From: Ferruginibacter paludis
GTDB lineage: Bacteria; Bacteroidota; Bacteroidia; Chitinophagales; Chitinophagaceae
Assembly: GCF_030409685.1 (NCBI RefSeq)
Contig: NZ_JAUFQJ010000006.1
Span: 496,001 to 560,000, forward strand
Direction: 5' to 3'
DNA: 64,000 nucleotides
The notes below the pieces were generated by a model, which was not told the origin of the DNA, ran no database searches, and was given only the letters and a program-made list of their open reading frames with translations. Shown piece after piece: positions 44,418 to 52,783 of this stretch. Within the stretch, counting starts at the first letter, position 1. Each line of letters starts with the position of its first letter. The position numbers were made by a program, and so were the translations under genes.

Positions 44418-44462
44418 CAAAGGAAGTTCAATGGCACAATTTATACTGTAACATAAGTTACC
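44418..44462 (-). promoter_or_regulatory. TGTAAC-box promoter of the CoADR-rhodanese gene (site 5)
   Basis: TGTAAC-ATAA-GTTACC at 44447-44462 (11 of 12 consensus bases). On the minus strand the -7 element reads TTCCTTTG (44418-44425, one mismatch) and its end is exactly 36.5 bp from the dyad centre. The predicted start is near 44411, 19 bases before the ATG. Confidence 0.68.
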
Positions 44463-44599
44463 GTTTCGGGTTGCAGCAGGCAATGATTTTATCCGGCATA
44501 TGATTACAAACAAAACTTCGGGTTATTTTTAAACCCAGGCTAATCTGCGTAATTTTCAACATTAAAAAAACGGGCATCTTAAAAGACCATATAAAATCA

Positions 44600-45014
44600 G
44601 CCGAACTTATTTCGCTGCGATTTATACTGATCGGTTGGCTGCTGCTAACTATTGTTAAACCCGCTTTCGCTTTCACAGCTGCCTTCTTTCTTGTTGTTGA
44701 ATATCATTGGCGCTATGGCCATTGTAACCATGCAAAAAAGTAAATTACCCGCTGTGCTGTACCTGTGGCCGATGCAGTTTTGGTTGATAACGCCTCAGAC
44801 AAATACCTCCGGCATCCCATGTACACCGCTGTTATAACAACAGCAACGGGCTTGCTGTTGTTAAACTTCACCTGGGCAAGATTAGCCATAGTCTTGACAC
44901 TAGCGATTGTGCTGATAGTAAAATTTTTTGGGAAGAAGCGATGCTAACCAGCAAATTCCAAGCCTATACAAATTACGGCAACACGCCAAACGGATTATTC
45001 CTTTTATATTTTGA
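44600..45014 (+). pseudogene. Frameshifted isoprenylcysteine/phospholipid methyltransferase-family gene
   Basis: Pieces in different frames follow the order of an ICMT/PEMT-like integral membrane methyltransferase: helices LRFILIGWLLLTIVKP and FTAAFFLVVEYHW, then the signature KYLRHPMYTAVITTATGLLL with LIVKFF, then EEAMLTSKFQAYTNY, then RQHAKRIIPFIF and TGA at 45012-45014. RHPMYT binds SAM in the family. At least three frameshifts separate the pieces (between about 44740 and 44790, near 44930, and near 44976). The gene is dead or badly read. Confidence 0.75.
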
Positions 45015-45328
45015 TTCGCTTTTGCAGGTCGTCTTTCAGCATGGCTTTGTATAATCTGCAAAACTCTTTTTTAGCTTCCCCCTTGTCCGCAGTTAAACCA
45101 ATTTTCAAGAAAAAAATAAAAGGCTTTTGTGAGAGTGGTCGTACCGGTATCGTTGTTTTGCAAAGTAAAACCAGTACAGCAGTAAGCAGTTAATATTTAC
45201 CATCTAACAATCATTCCCGTGCTTGATATTTTTGCTCGGGCATAATCTAACCTTGCTTTTTCATCGTTGGTAAAAGCGTACTAACTGCCGTCATACCGTT
45301 GCATGAGCTTCATCATTATGCAGGTTTA
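45015..45328. other. Intergenic region without a recognised gene
   Basis: About 310 bases between the methyltransferase relic and the Sqr promoter box. A minus-strand frame without a start codon runs from about 45187 to 45006 but matches nothing known. No RNA or repeat was recognised. Confidence 0.4.
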
Positions 45329-45373
45329 TGTAATAAAAGTTACACTCCCCCCATTTGCCACCCACTAATTTTA
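45329..45373 (+). promoter_or_regulatory. TGTAAC-box promoter of the sqr operon (site 6)
   Basis: TGTAAT-AAAA-GTTACA at 45329-45344 (11 of 12 consensus bases). TAATTTTA (45366-45373) differs from TAnnTTTG only in the last base and ends exactly 36.5 bp from the dyad centre. The predicted start is near 45380, leaving a leader of about 75 bases. Confidence 0.68.
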
Positions 45374-45455
45374 TGCTACCATTATGATACAGCAATTCAT
45401 CACAAATACACTTCATCACTACAATCTATAACCGAACACCATTTATACAACAGCC

Positions 45456-46697
45456 ATGAAAAAAATAGTCATATTAGGAGCAGGTACCGCCGGAACCATG
45501 ATGGCTAACCACCTGCATCACGAACTGGATAAAAAAGAATGGGATATTACCATTATCGACGAACGGGAAAAACATTATTACCAGCCAGGGTATTTGTTTT
45601 TACCATTTGATATGTACGAGCCGGAAGAAATAGTAAAAGAAATAAAAGATTTTATCCCAAAAGGCGTACAACTCCTCAGCGGTAAAATTGAAAAGATCAA
45701 CGCGGCAGGCAACCTGGTACAAATGGAAAATGGCGACCAGTTACCCTACGAGCTACTGATTGTAGCCACCGGCGCAAAAATAGCCCCTGAAGAGACAGAA
45801 GGAATGAAAGGAAAAGAATGGCAACAGTCGGTGTTTGATTTTTACACTTTTGAAGGCGCCCTGGCATTGCGGGATAAATTACGGCAATGGGAAGGTGGCC
45901 GCCTGGTGGTACACATCACCGAAATGCCGATTAAATGCCCCGTCGCACCTCTTGAATTCGCTTTTTTAGCCGACTCGTTCTTTAAACATAAAGATATGCG
46001 TTCAAAAGTGGACATTACCTATGTAACGCCGTTAAGCGGCGCCTTTACCAAACCTAAAGCCACCGCTGCGCTCGACCACCTGCTGCACGAAAAAAATATC
46101 ACCATCGAAAGTGATTTCGCTATTGCTGAAGTTGACAATGAGAATAAAAAAATTATAGATTATGGCGGACGCGAAATTCCATTCGACCTGCTGGTAACCG
46201 TACCGACCAATAAAGGAGATGAGCTGATGGAAAGAAGCGGTCTGGGGGACGACCTGAACTATATACCCACCAACAAGGCCACCCTGCAATCGCAGGCATA
46301 TCCGAATATTTTTGTGCTGGGCGATGCAAGCAATATACCCGCTTCCAAAGCCGGCTCGGTAGCGCATTTTGAAGCAGAGATTCTTACAGAGAATATAAAA
46401 CACTTTATTAAAGGCGAACCACTGAAAGAAGAATTTGACGGCCATGCCAATTGTTTTATAGAAACAGGCAACGGTAAGGCCTTGCTGATAGATTTTAATT
46501 ACACCCACGAGCCGGTTGAAGGCGAGTTTCCCTTCGCTGGTATCGGCCCTTTAAGATTATTAAAAGAAAGCAGGATGAACCATATGGGCAAGCTGGCTTT
46601 TAAATGGATTTACTGGAATGTGTTGCTTAGGGGAACACATATCCCTTTTGTATCCGCCACTATGCAGGAATCCGGAAAACATTTTAGCGCTACTTAA
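45456..46697 (+). CDS. sqr: Sulfide:quinone oxidoreductase-like flavoprotein
   Basis: The 413-residue protein has the FAD motif MKKIVILGAGTAGTMMANHL, the second nucleotide motif LLIVATGAKIAP, FVLGDASNIPASKAG, and an amphipathic C-terminus. Two Cys remain, C161 in IKCPVAPLEF and C333 in ANCFIETGNG, which fit the paired redox Cys of SQR; the third Cys of type I enzymes is missing. It should oxidise sulfide to polysulfide or persulfide and reduce membrane quinone. It is first in an operon with dsrC-like and dsrE2-like genes. Confidence 0.9.
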   Translation: MKKIVILGAGTAGTMMANHLHHELDKKEWDITIIDEREKHYYQPGYLFLPFDMYEPEEIVKEIKDFIPKGVQLLSGKIEKINAAGNLVQMENGDQLPYELLIVATGAKIAPEETEGMKGKEWQQSVFDFYTFEGALALRDKLRQWEGGRLVVHITEMPIKCPVAPLEFAFLADSFFKHKDMRSKVDITYVTPLSGAFTKPKATAALDHLLHEKNITIESDFAIAEVDNENKKIIDYGGREIPFDLLVTVPTNKGDELMERSGLGDDLNYIPTNKATLQSQAYPNIFVLGDASNIPASKAGSVAHFEAEILTENIKHFIKGEPLKEEFDGHANCFIETGNGKALLIDFNYTHEPVEGEFPFAGIGPLRLLKESRMNHMGKLAFKWIYWNVLLRGTHIPFVSATMQESGKHFSAT

Positions 46698-46708
46698 AAA
46701 ACAATTAT

Positions 46709-47017
46709 ATGGAAAAGATTATCGAAGGAAAAACAATCAGTGTAAATGAAGAAGGATATCTCACCAACTTCACTCAATGGGATAAAAATATTGGAGAAGC
46801 CATCTCTAAAGAAGTCAATATTACACTGACACCCCGTCACTGGCAAGTGATCAGTTACCTGCAGGACGAATTTAAAAAGGAATCTCCGCTTAGCATTCGC
46901 AAAATTGGTAAAAGCGGCGTGGTAGACATCAAGGAATTTTACGCCTTGTTTCCCAATGCTCCTCTAAAAACGGCCACTAAAATTGCCGGTATACCCAAGC
47001 CTGCCAGCTGCATTTAA
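46709..47017 (+). CDS. TusE/DsrC family sulfur-carrier protein
   Basis: The 102-residue protein ends in GIPKPASCI, with the invariant penultimate Cys of DsrC/TusE. The second C-terminal Cys of true DsrC, ten residues earlier, is Thr here (TATKIAG), so it is TusE-like and can carry a persulfide but not form the DsrC trisulfide. The N-terminal half (EEGYLTNFTQWDKNIGEAIS) and TPRHWQVISYLQDEF match the family. It starts 11 bases after sqr. No dsrAB is in the window. Confidence 0.93.
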   Translation: MEKIIEGKTISVNEEGYLTNFTQWDKNIGEAISKEVNITLTPRHWQVISYLQDEFKKESPLSIRKIGKSGVVDIKEFYALFPNAPLKTATKIAGIPKPASCI

Positions 47018-47041
47018 TTATAAACTGATAAAAAAGCTACC

Positions 47042-47524
47042 ATGAATGAATTTAATGGCGAGATAAAAAAGATGATGATCATTTTGAGCAAGGCCACACT
47101 GGAAAATGTATACGCCGCATTTGTACTGGCCAATGGCGCAAGAATGGAAGGCATAGAAGCAGAGATGTTCTTCACCTTCTTTGGACTGGAAGCAGTTCAT
47201 AAAAAGAAACTGGAACACCTGCATGTGGCTACCGTTGGTAACCCTGCCATGCACATGCCAACCATGCTGGGCGGTCTGCCCGGAATGGAAGCGCTTGCTA
47301 CCAACATGATGAAAAAAGAAATGGAAAAAGTTGATATGCCCGATGTACATGAATTTTTGGAGATCCTGAAAGCTTCCGGTGTAAAATTGTGGGCCTGTAA
47401 ACTGGCTATGGAAATGTTCCATTACAAAAAAGAAGACATGATTGATGACCTGGATGGTGTAATTACCGTTGGCGATTTCTATAAACAAGGTAGTGGCCTT
47501 GGTACACACATGCTTTTCGTTTAA
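47042..47524 (+). CDS. DsrE2-like (DsrE/DsrF/DrsH family) sulfurtransferase
   Basis: The 160-residue protein matches the DsrE2 group: MMIILSKATLENVYAAFVLA, MEGIEAEMFFTFFGLEAVHK, and the conserved Cys in SGVKLWACKLAMEMF, with GVITVGDFYKQG before the end. DsrE2 proteins pass persulfide sulfur to TusA or DsrC-like partners in bacteria that oxidise sulfide or thiosulfate. It lies 24 bases after the TusE/DsrC gene. Together with sqr these form a sulfide-to-carrier chain. Confidence 0.93.
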   Translation: MNEFNGEIKKMMIILSKATLENVYAAFVLANGARMEGIEAEMFFTFFGLEAVHKKKLEHLHVATVGNPAMHMPTMLGGLPGMEALATNMMKKEMEKVDMPDVHEFLEILKASGVKLWACKLAMEMFHYKKEDMIDDLDGVITVGDFYKQGSGLGTHMLFV

Positions 47525-47647
47525 AATCAAAAGGCCCTGATTTACCGTTGCTAAGCAGTAGATTTTACCTTCCTGTTAAAAACGATAGCAGGCCGCTGTA
47601 TCCACAGGCTTTAGTATAACATCCGCCCCGTGCGGATGTTTTGCATT

Positions 47648-47692
47648 TGTAACCTTTGTTACCAAATGGCCTGTTATCCCTTCGTAATATTG
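47648..47692 (+). promoter_or_regulatory. TGTAAC-box promoter of the small membrane protein operon (site 7)
   Basis: TGTAAC-CTTT-GTTACC at 47648-47663 (11 of 12 consensus bases, with the same CTTT spacer as sites 1 and 8b). TAATATTG (47685-47692, one mismatch) ends exactly 36.5 bp from the dyad centre. The predicted start is near 47699, 26 bases before the ATG. Confidence 0.7.
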
Positions 47693-47724
47693 CATTGTCA
47701 GAGCAACATGCATAAAAAATTAGT

Positions 47725-47961
47725 ATGAAAAAATTAAGCTTACAAAACTGGAACATTTTCCGCGTATTGCGGCTGGTAGCCGGTATTGCCATATTGGTTC
47801 AGGCCATTATTGCCAGGGACATTCTTTTTGGAATAGCGGGCCTTTGGTTTACGGCAATGCCTCTATTCAATATAGGGTGCTGCGCCACAGGAAACTGCTA
47901 TACACGTACAAAAAAAATTACCGAACCTGAAAAAGAAATCAGCTATGAAGAAGTGGTGTAG
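47725..47961 (+). CDS. Small membrane protein with CC-x(4)-C motif
   Basis: The 78-residue protein has two membrane helices (NIFRVLRLVAGIAILVQAII and GIAGLWFTAMPLFNIGC) and the motif GCCATGNCYT. It resembles YgaP-like transmembrane segments (DUF2892), which in other bacteria are joined to rhodanese. The family name is not certain. The start codon is ATG 47725 and the end overlaps the DUF6132 gene by 17 bases. A TGTAAC box precedes it. Confidence 0.78.
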   Translation: MKKLSLQNWNIFRVLRLVAGIAILVQAIIARDILFGIAGLWFTAMPLFNIGCCATGNCYTRTKKITEPEKEISYEEVV

Positions 47962-48154
47962 CAACAATTTGCTTTATATTATCGGTGCGGCAATTGGTGC
48001 CGTTGGTGGATTTATGTACTGGAAATTCGTAGGCTGTTCTTCAGGAACCTGCCCTATTACTTCCAAACCGCTCAACAGCACATTGTATGGCGCGATGATG
48101 GGCGCATTGCTGTTAAGTCTTTTTAAAAAATCTGAGCCAGTTGGGAGAAAATAA
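47945..48154 (+). CDS. DUF6132 family small membrane protein
   Basis: The 69-residue protein reads LLYIIGAAIGAVGGFMYWKF, VGCSSGTCPITSKPLNSTLY and MMGALLLSLFKK, the complete DUF6132 pattern: two helices around a periplasmic GCSSGTCPIT loop. The two Cys of the loop could bind metal or carry sulfur. Function is unknown. It overlaps the upstream gene by 17 bases and precedes a rhodanese gene by 68. Confidence 0.9.
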   Translation: MKKWCSNNLLYIIGAAIGAVGGFMYWKFVGCSSGTCPITSKPLNSTLYGAMMGALLLSLFKKSEPVGRK

Positions 48155-48165
48155 TTGCCGTTGAC

Positions 48166-48197
48166 ATAGTCAATTGTCAATATTCAAAAGTCAACAA
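48166..48197. repeat. Short GTCAATA-type degenerate spacer repeat
   Basis: Imperfect units (AGTCAATTGTCAATATTC, AAAAGTCAAC) resemble those between nosD and nosF. It fills the gap between the DUF6132 and rhodanese genes. Confidence 0.45.
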
Positions 48198-48222
48198 CAT
48201 CATAAAAATAAAAATCAATACC

Positions 48223-48531
48223 ATGGAAATTTTATCCAACACTTCCGGCAGCGGCGCAACCGCTGATTTAAAAACAATGATCGAAGAAGGCGCCTTTTTA
48301 GCAGACGTACGAACACCTGCAGAATTTGCAGAAGGCTATGTAAAGGGTTCCGTTAATGTTCCGCTTGACAGGATTGCAGCTGAACTGGCAACATTTCAAC
48401 ACAAAAAAAATATCATTGTATTTTGCCGCAGCGGCGCAAGAAGCAGCCAGGCCAAAGCCATTCTAAATCAACACGGTTTCAACAATGTAATCAACGGTGG
48501 TACCTTGGATTATATTAACCAGTTTGTATAG
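48223..48531 (+). CDS. Single-domain rhodanese
   Basis: The 102-residue cytoplasmic protein is one rhodanese domain: MIEEGAFLADVRTPAEFAEG, GSVNVPLDRIAAEL, and the active loop IVFCRSGARSSQAKAIL. The length is that of minimal PspE/GlpE-type sulfurtransferases. It is third in the operon after the two small membrane proteins. The three together recall the YgaP rhodanese-membrane fusion split into parts. Confidence 0.94.
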   Translation: MEILSNTSGSGATADLKTMIEEGAFLADVRTPAEFAEGYVKGSVNVPLDRIAAELATFQHKKNIIVFCRSGARSSQAKAILNQHGFNNVINGGTLDYINQFV

Positions 48532-48613
48532 CAGGCTTTCAAACAATAGCTCGCGAAATTATTCAGGACAACGGATTGGCAGAAGAATATAATATGCTTC
48601 CGGGCATTAACCC

Positions 48614-48647
48614 AAAAAAAATCCGGGCTAAAGCCCGGATTTTTTTG
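48614..48647 (+). terminator. Terminator after the rhodanese gene
   Basis: A perfect 9-bp stem ATCCGGGCT/AGCCCGGAT with a 2-base loop is flanked by A7 and T7. It is one of the strongest hairpins in the window and may act in both directions. Confidence 0.9.
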
Positions 48648-48989
48648 TTCGAACGATTAGCCAGCCCTAAATGACAGGGCCAATTTATTTAACTGTTGAA
48701 ATTCCCACTGAAGACTTTTATCATCATTTGCCCAACCTGAAAACAGGGTAAGTCAATTTCATAACAGAAGGAAGGGGCATTGGGACTGTATAGACCTAAT
48801 AATAACAACTGGCGATAGTATATACGCAACCAACACAGGTCTTAATAAGAAAGATATTAAGGCCGCCGACTGTTTATTTTACCAAGTCGCCTGTTGTTTT
48901 AAATCTTGGCTGACATCAGTAACTTTTTGCACCAACCGTACAACTATATCTTAACATACTGCCGTTTGAAGCCTATATCGGTTGAATGA
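48648..48989. other. Intergenic region without a recognised gene
   Basis: About 340 bases between two hairpins, separating the plus-strand sulfur operon from the minus-strand RND operon. No frame, repeat or RNA gene was recognised. Confidence 0.45.
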
Positions 48990-49015
48990 TTGCCCTGCCG
49001 TTGGAGGCAGGGCAA
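48990..49015 (-). terminator. Perfect 10-bp hairpin ending the RND operon
   Basis: TTGCCCTGCC pairs exactly with GGCAGGGCAA over a 6-base loop. It lies about 30 bases past the stop of the last minus-strand gene (49047). There is no strong T run, so the mechanism is less sure. Confidence 0.6.
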
Positions 49016-49046
49016 TTCACTTCGCTATCAGAGCTCGACCAAACAA

Positions 49047-49244
49047 TCAGCAACATTTTTTTTCCTTCACTCCCAGTTTATCCAGGATGATTTCCAACGG
49101 GCAAAACCTGGTAAACGACGATTGCAGCAAGTTAACACCTACAAACACGGATAGCCAAATCCAGCGCATGTCAACATAATGAGCCAGTAAAATACTGATC
49201 AGTACAAAACTGCCTGCTACGGCTCTTACAATTCTTTCTTTCAT
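49047..49244 (-). CDS. DUF2892 (YgaP-like transmembrane domain) protein
   Basis: The 65-residue protein has two short helices (RAVAGSFVLISILLAHYVDM and WIWLSVFVGVNLLQSSFTRF) followed by CPLEIILDKLGVKEKKCC. The F-x-x-(F/W)CP motif after helix 2 is typical of DUF2892. It is last in the tolC-RND operon, 10 bases after the small PII-like gene. YgaP-like domains often accompany rhodaneses, which supports a sulfur link for this operon. Confidence 0.88.
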   Translation of the reverse strand: MKERIVRAVAGSFVLISILLAHYVDMRWIWLSVFVGVNLLQSSFTRFCPLEIILDKLGVKEKKCC

Positions 49245-49254
49245 TTTTTTTCTT

Positions 49255-49572
49255 TTAATGAGATGAGTCTTCTACCGGCAATACAAATGCCCTGATCGGG
49301 AAGTCGCCCGGATGTTGGTTGTTGAAATCCTTTACCAGTTGCAAACCTTTCTGTGCCCGTGCATCTTCGGTAAAAGAGAATATACAGATAGAATCGAAGC
49401 GGGCTTCGCTCATGCCAAACCAGCTATCCATCAGGCTATGGGTTGAATCATCTTTAAACCCGACGGTATCGGTGGCGCTGTATACGCTGATGCCTGCGCT
49501 TTTAAAGATGGCGGCTACCTGTTCGCTGTATTCCTTTAAGGATGTTACCATTAATAGTTTCATGTGTATCAA
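49255..49572 (-). CDS. Small PII/DUF3240-like protein of the RND operon
   Basis: The 105-residue protein begins MKLLMVTSLKEYSEQVAAIF (Met at 49563; ATG 49572 lies 3 codons earlier) and has a strand-helix-strand order (GISVYSATDTVGF, FDSICIFSFTEDA, IRAFVLPVEDSS). This ferredoxin-like layout, and the place after an RND pump gene, recall the PII-like DUF3240 partners of metal pumps. Family membership is unproven. It lies 2 bases downstream of the pump gene. Confidence 0.65.
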   Translation of the reverse strand: MIHMKLLMVTSLKEYSEQVAAIFKSAGISVYSATDTVGFKDDSTHSLMDSWFGMSEARFDSICIFSFTEDARAQKGLQLVKDFNNQHPGDFPIRAFVLPVEDSSH

Positions 49573-49574
49573 TT

Positions 49575-52500
49575 TTATTTGGTGGTACGCCGCATCATTT
49601 TATAATACAGCAGCGGTACTACCAGCAAGGTTAAAAAGGTTGATGTAATCGTTCCGCCAATCAGGGAAATTGCAAGTCCCTGGAATATCGGATCAGACAG
49701 TATGATCACGGCGCCCAATGCCACCGCACCTGCTGTTAATAAGATGGGGGTTGTTCTTACCGCACCAGCTTCTATGATCGCTTGTTTTAACGGAATGCCT
49801 TCGCGGATACGTATGTTGATGAAGTCGATCAGCAAAATGGAATTGCGTACCATTACCCCCGCCAGGGCAATAAACCCAATCATGGAAGTGGCCGTAAAAT
49901 AGGCGCCCAACGCCCAGTGCCCCAGCAATATACCAATCAATGAAAGCGGTATGGCGGCCAGCATTACCAGCGGCACTGTAAAGTTTTGAAACCATCCTAC
50001 AATTAGCATATAGATGATCAGGATAACCGCCGCAAAGGCAATACCCAAATCACGAAATACTTCATAAGTAATCTGCCATTCACCATCCCATTTTACGGTA
50101 TATTCATCCTGGCTGTCTGGTTGCTTGGTGTACTCCTCATTGATCTTGCTATATCCTGCAGGGAGTTTTATATTCTTCAGGCTATCGCTCATTTTTGAAA
50201 TAGCATAAAAAGGGCTTTCCAGTTTGCCTGCCATATCTGCCAATACATATACTACCTCTTTTTGATTTTTACGATAGATGCTTTTGTCTTTGGTAACAGA
50301 CTGAATGGTTACCAGATCTCTCAATGGCACCATGTTGCCCTGCATGCCTTTTACCTGCAGGTCGAGCACCTGGCTGATATTGCTTTTGTCGGCATCCTTC
50401 AATTGTAACCTGATAGGCACCTGGTTGTAAGCAGCAGGCAGATTGAGATTACCGGCATCCATACCCGACATGGCAGCCTTGATAGTTGCGGCAATCTGTG
50501 CCGTTGCAACTCCATTGCGCATAGCCTTCTCTTTATCCGCTGAAATACGGTACTCACGTTCATCATCCTCCACCATCCAGTCGGCATCAACTACATCAGC
50601 CGTATTAATTAACAACTGTTTTAGCTGTTTTGCAATCGCCTGCTGCTGCCCGTAGTCTGGCCCATATACTTCCGCAACCAGGGTTGACAATACCGGCGGA
50701 CCTGGTGGTACTTCCACTAGTTTAACATTGGCGTTATACTTAGCGGCAATTTGCTGCAAGGGGCCACGCATTTCTTTTGCTATATCGTGACTTTGTTTGC
50801 TGCGTTCGCCTTTATCAACCAGGTTAACCTGGATATCTGCCACATTGTTTCCCCGGCGCAAATCGTAGTGACGCACCAGCCCGTTAAAACTAATGGGGCC
50901 GGCAGTACCAATGTATTGCTGGTAATTTTTCACCAGTGGCTGTACCGCTACGTAACTCGCCAGGTCTGCTGCCACGGCCTGTGTCTTTTCCAGCGTGGTT
51001 CCTTCCGGCATATCTATCACTACCTGGAACTCGTTTTTATTATCAAAGGGTAACATTTTAACCGCTACTGATTTGGTATAGAATAACAGCATCGAGCCAA
51101 GCAACACCACAATGGTGCTTAAAATAAATGCCCAGCGTTTCCATCTTGTCTCCAGCATCGGGTGAATAAAAGATTTGTAGATCTTATAAATCCTGCTTCT
51201 CTCCATTTCATGTTCACTATGCGCTGCATGTTTGGCACCGTGTTGTTCTTTTTCTCTAAGAAAAATATAGCCGAGATAAGGCGTTAACGTTAACGCTACA
51301 ATCAGCGACAACATCATTGCAATAGATGCGCCGATCGGCATCGGGCTCATGTAGGGCCCCATCAGGCCGGATACAAACGCCATGGGCAGTACCGCTGCTA
51401 TTACAGTAAAAGTCGCCAGTATGGTGGGGTTACCTACTTCATTGATGGCATAAATAGCCGCCTGCAACGGTGGCAGTTTGCGCATTTTAAAATGCCGGTG
51501 CATATTTTCTGCAATGATAATAGAATCATCTACCACAATACCCGTTATAAATACCAGTGCAAACAGCGTAATCCTGTTCAGGGTATAATTCATAAAGTAA
51601 TAGGCAAACAATGTAAGCGCAAAGGTTACCGGTACGGAAAGAAATACTACAAGTCCGCCCCGCCAGCCCATGGCCAGCATTACAAACAACGTAACTACTA
51701 CAATGGCGATGAAAAGATGCAGTAATAACTCCGACACTTTATGAGAAGCGGATTCACCGTAATTTCTTGTTTCCGAAACATGCACATCCGGAGGTATCAA
51801 ATCTTTTTTAAGGTTGACTACCTTCGCAGATAATATGGTAGCCAGTTTCATTGCATCCGCTCCTTTTTTCTTACCAACAGAGATGGTTACCGCAGGATAA
51901 GAAGCAGCAAATTTTTTGTATCCGCTATCTGCTTTGCCATAGCCATACAATACGTATTGAGAAGGTGTTGAAGGAGCTTCTTCTACCGTAGCCACCTGTT
52001 TTAAATACACGGGCTGGTTGGCCTTCATGCCCACGACCAGGTTTGCTACATCTTCCGCGGTATTTAAAAAGTCGCCGGCTTGTATCGTGAAGGCGGAGTC
52101 TTTTTGCAGTAATTCTCCCGCATCCATTTGCACATTGCCCGCCTGTATGATCTTGCTGATGCTGAGCAGATCGACTCCATTTAGTGCCATCAAAGATTTA
52201 TTCAGCACTACTTTTACTTCCCTGCTTCTGCCACCGGTAAGCGTTACTTCTGCCACATCCGGCACCTTTTTTATTTCATTGGCCAGCTCCTGGCTGATTA
52301 ATTTTAAACGATAATCGTCATAGTGCTCGCCCCACAAAGTAAAGGCCAGCACCGGGACATCGTCAATTGACCTGGTTTTAATCAGTGGCATGGTAACACC
52401 CTGCGGCATCACATCCATGTGCTTCATTAATTCGGTGTATAATTTTACGAGCGAACGCTCTACATCTTCCCCCACATAAAACTGTACAATCAGCATGGCC

Positions 52501-52778
52501 TGGCCGTTCATGGAAGTTGAGTACACATATTCCACACCTTTAATGTTGGAAATAATTTTCTCCATCGGCGCAGCCAGTTTTGTTTCTACTTCCTTTGGCG
52601 AAGCACCGGGATAACCAATAAATACATCCGCCATCGGAACCTGTATCTGTGGCTCTTCTTCTCTTGGTATTAAAAATGTACTATAGCCACCAATCACCAA
52701 AAAGGCAATCATTAAAAGTATGGTGAGCTTCGACTGTAAAAATGCTTTTGCTATATTGCCTGATAATCCTTTTTCCAT
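49575..52778 (-). CDS. RND-family efflux pump inner-membrane subunit
   Basis: The 1067-residue protein has the AcrB/MexB-like layout: 12 helices in two halves and two large periplasmic loops. TM4 contains FALVFITGIVVDDSIIIAEN with the paired Asp of proton-driven drug-type RND pumps, not the single Asp of CzcA. Early motifs are PREEEPQIQVPMADVFIGYP and GASPKEVE. It pairs with the adaptor 5 bases upstream and TolC. Its promoter lies in the TGTAAC regulon, so the substrate may be a sulfur compound or a thiol-reactive toxin. Confidence 0.95.
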   Translation of the reverse strand: MEKGLSGNIAKAFLQSKLTILLMIAFLVIGGYSTFLIPREEEPQIQVPMADVFIGYPGASPKEVETKLAAPMEKIISNIKGVEYVYSTSMNGQAMLIVQFYVGEDVERSLVKLYTELMKHMDVMPQGVTMPLIKTRSIDDVPVLAFTLWGEHYDDYRLKLISQELANEIKKVPDVAEVTLTGGRSREVKVVLNKSLMALNGVDLLSISKIIQAGNVQMDAGELLQKDSAFTIQAGDFLNTAEDVANLVVGMKANQPVYLKQVATVEEAPSTPSQYVLYGYGKADSGYKKFAASYPAVTISVGKKKGADAMKLATILSAKVVNLKKDLIPPDVHVSETRNYGESASHKVSELLLHLFIAIVVVTLFVMLAMGWRGGLVVFLSVPVTFALTLFAYYFMNYTLNRITLFALVFITGIVVDDSIIIAENMHRHFKMRKLPPLQAAIYAINEVGNPTILATFTVIAAVLPMAFVSGLMGPYMSPMPIGASIAMMLSLIVALTLTPYLGYIFLREKEQHGAKHAAHSEHEMERSRIYKIYKSFIHPMLETRWKRWAFILSTIVVLLGSMLLFYTKSVAVKMLPFDNKNEFQVVIDMPEGTTLEKTQAVAADLASYVAVQPLVKNYQQYIGTAGPISFNGLVRHYDLRRGNNVADIQVNLVDKGERSKQSHDIAKEMRGPLQQIAAKYNANVKLVEVPPGPPVLSTLVAEVYGPDYGQQQAIAKQLKQLLINTADVVDADWMVEDDEREYRISADKEKAMRNGVATAQIAATIKAAMSGMDAGNLNLPAAYNQVPIRLQLKDADKSNISQVLDLQVKGMQGNMVPLRDLVTIQSVTKDKSIYRKNQKEVVYVLADMAGKLESPFYAISKMSDSLKNIKLPAGYSKINEEYTKQPDSQDEYTVKWDGEWQITYEVFRDLGIAFAAVILIIYMLIVGWFQNFTVPLVMLAAIPLSLIGILLGHWALGAYFTATSMIGFIALAGVMVRNSILLIDFINIRIREGIPLKQAIIEAGAVRTTPILLTAGAVALGAVIILSDPIFQGLAISLIGGTITSTFLTLLVVPLLYYKMMRRTTK

Positions 52779-52783
52779 GTTGG

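Noticed and set aside
45006..45187. Minus-strand frame of about 60 codons containing LTADKGEAKKEFCRLYKAM
   Set aside because: It looks protein-like at its end but has no start codon, matches no family I know, and the region is AT-rich enough for a chance frame.
45011..45193. 60-codon plus-strand frame right of the methyltransferase relic
   Set aside because: No family similarity and it overlaps the relic end; treated as chance.
48540..48650. Frame reading AREIIQDNGLAEEYNMLPG after the rhodanese gene
   Set aside because: It runs into the terminator hairpin and has no start codon or family match.
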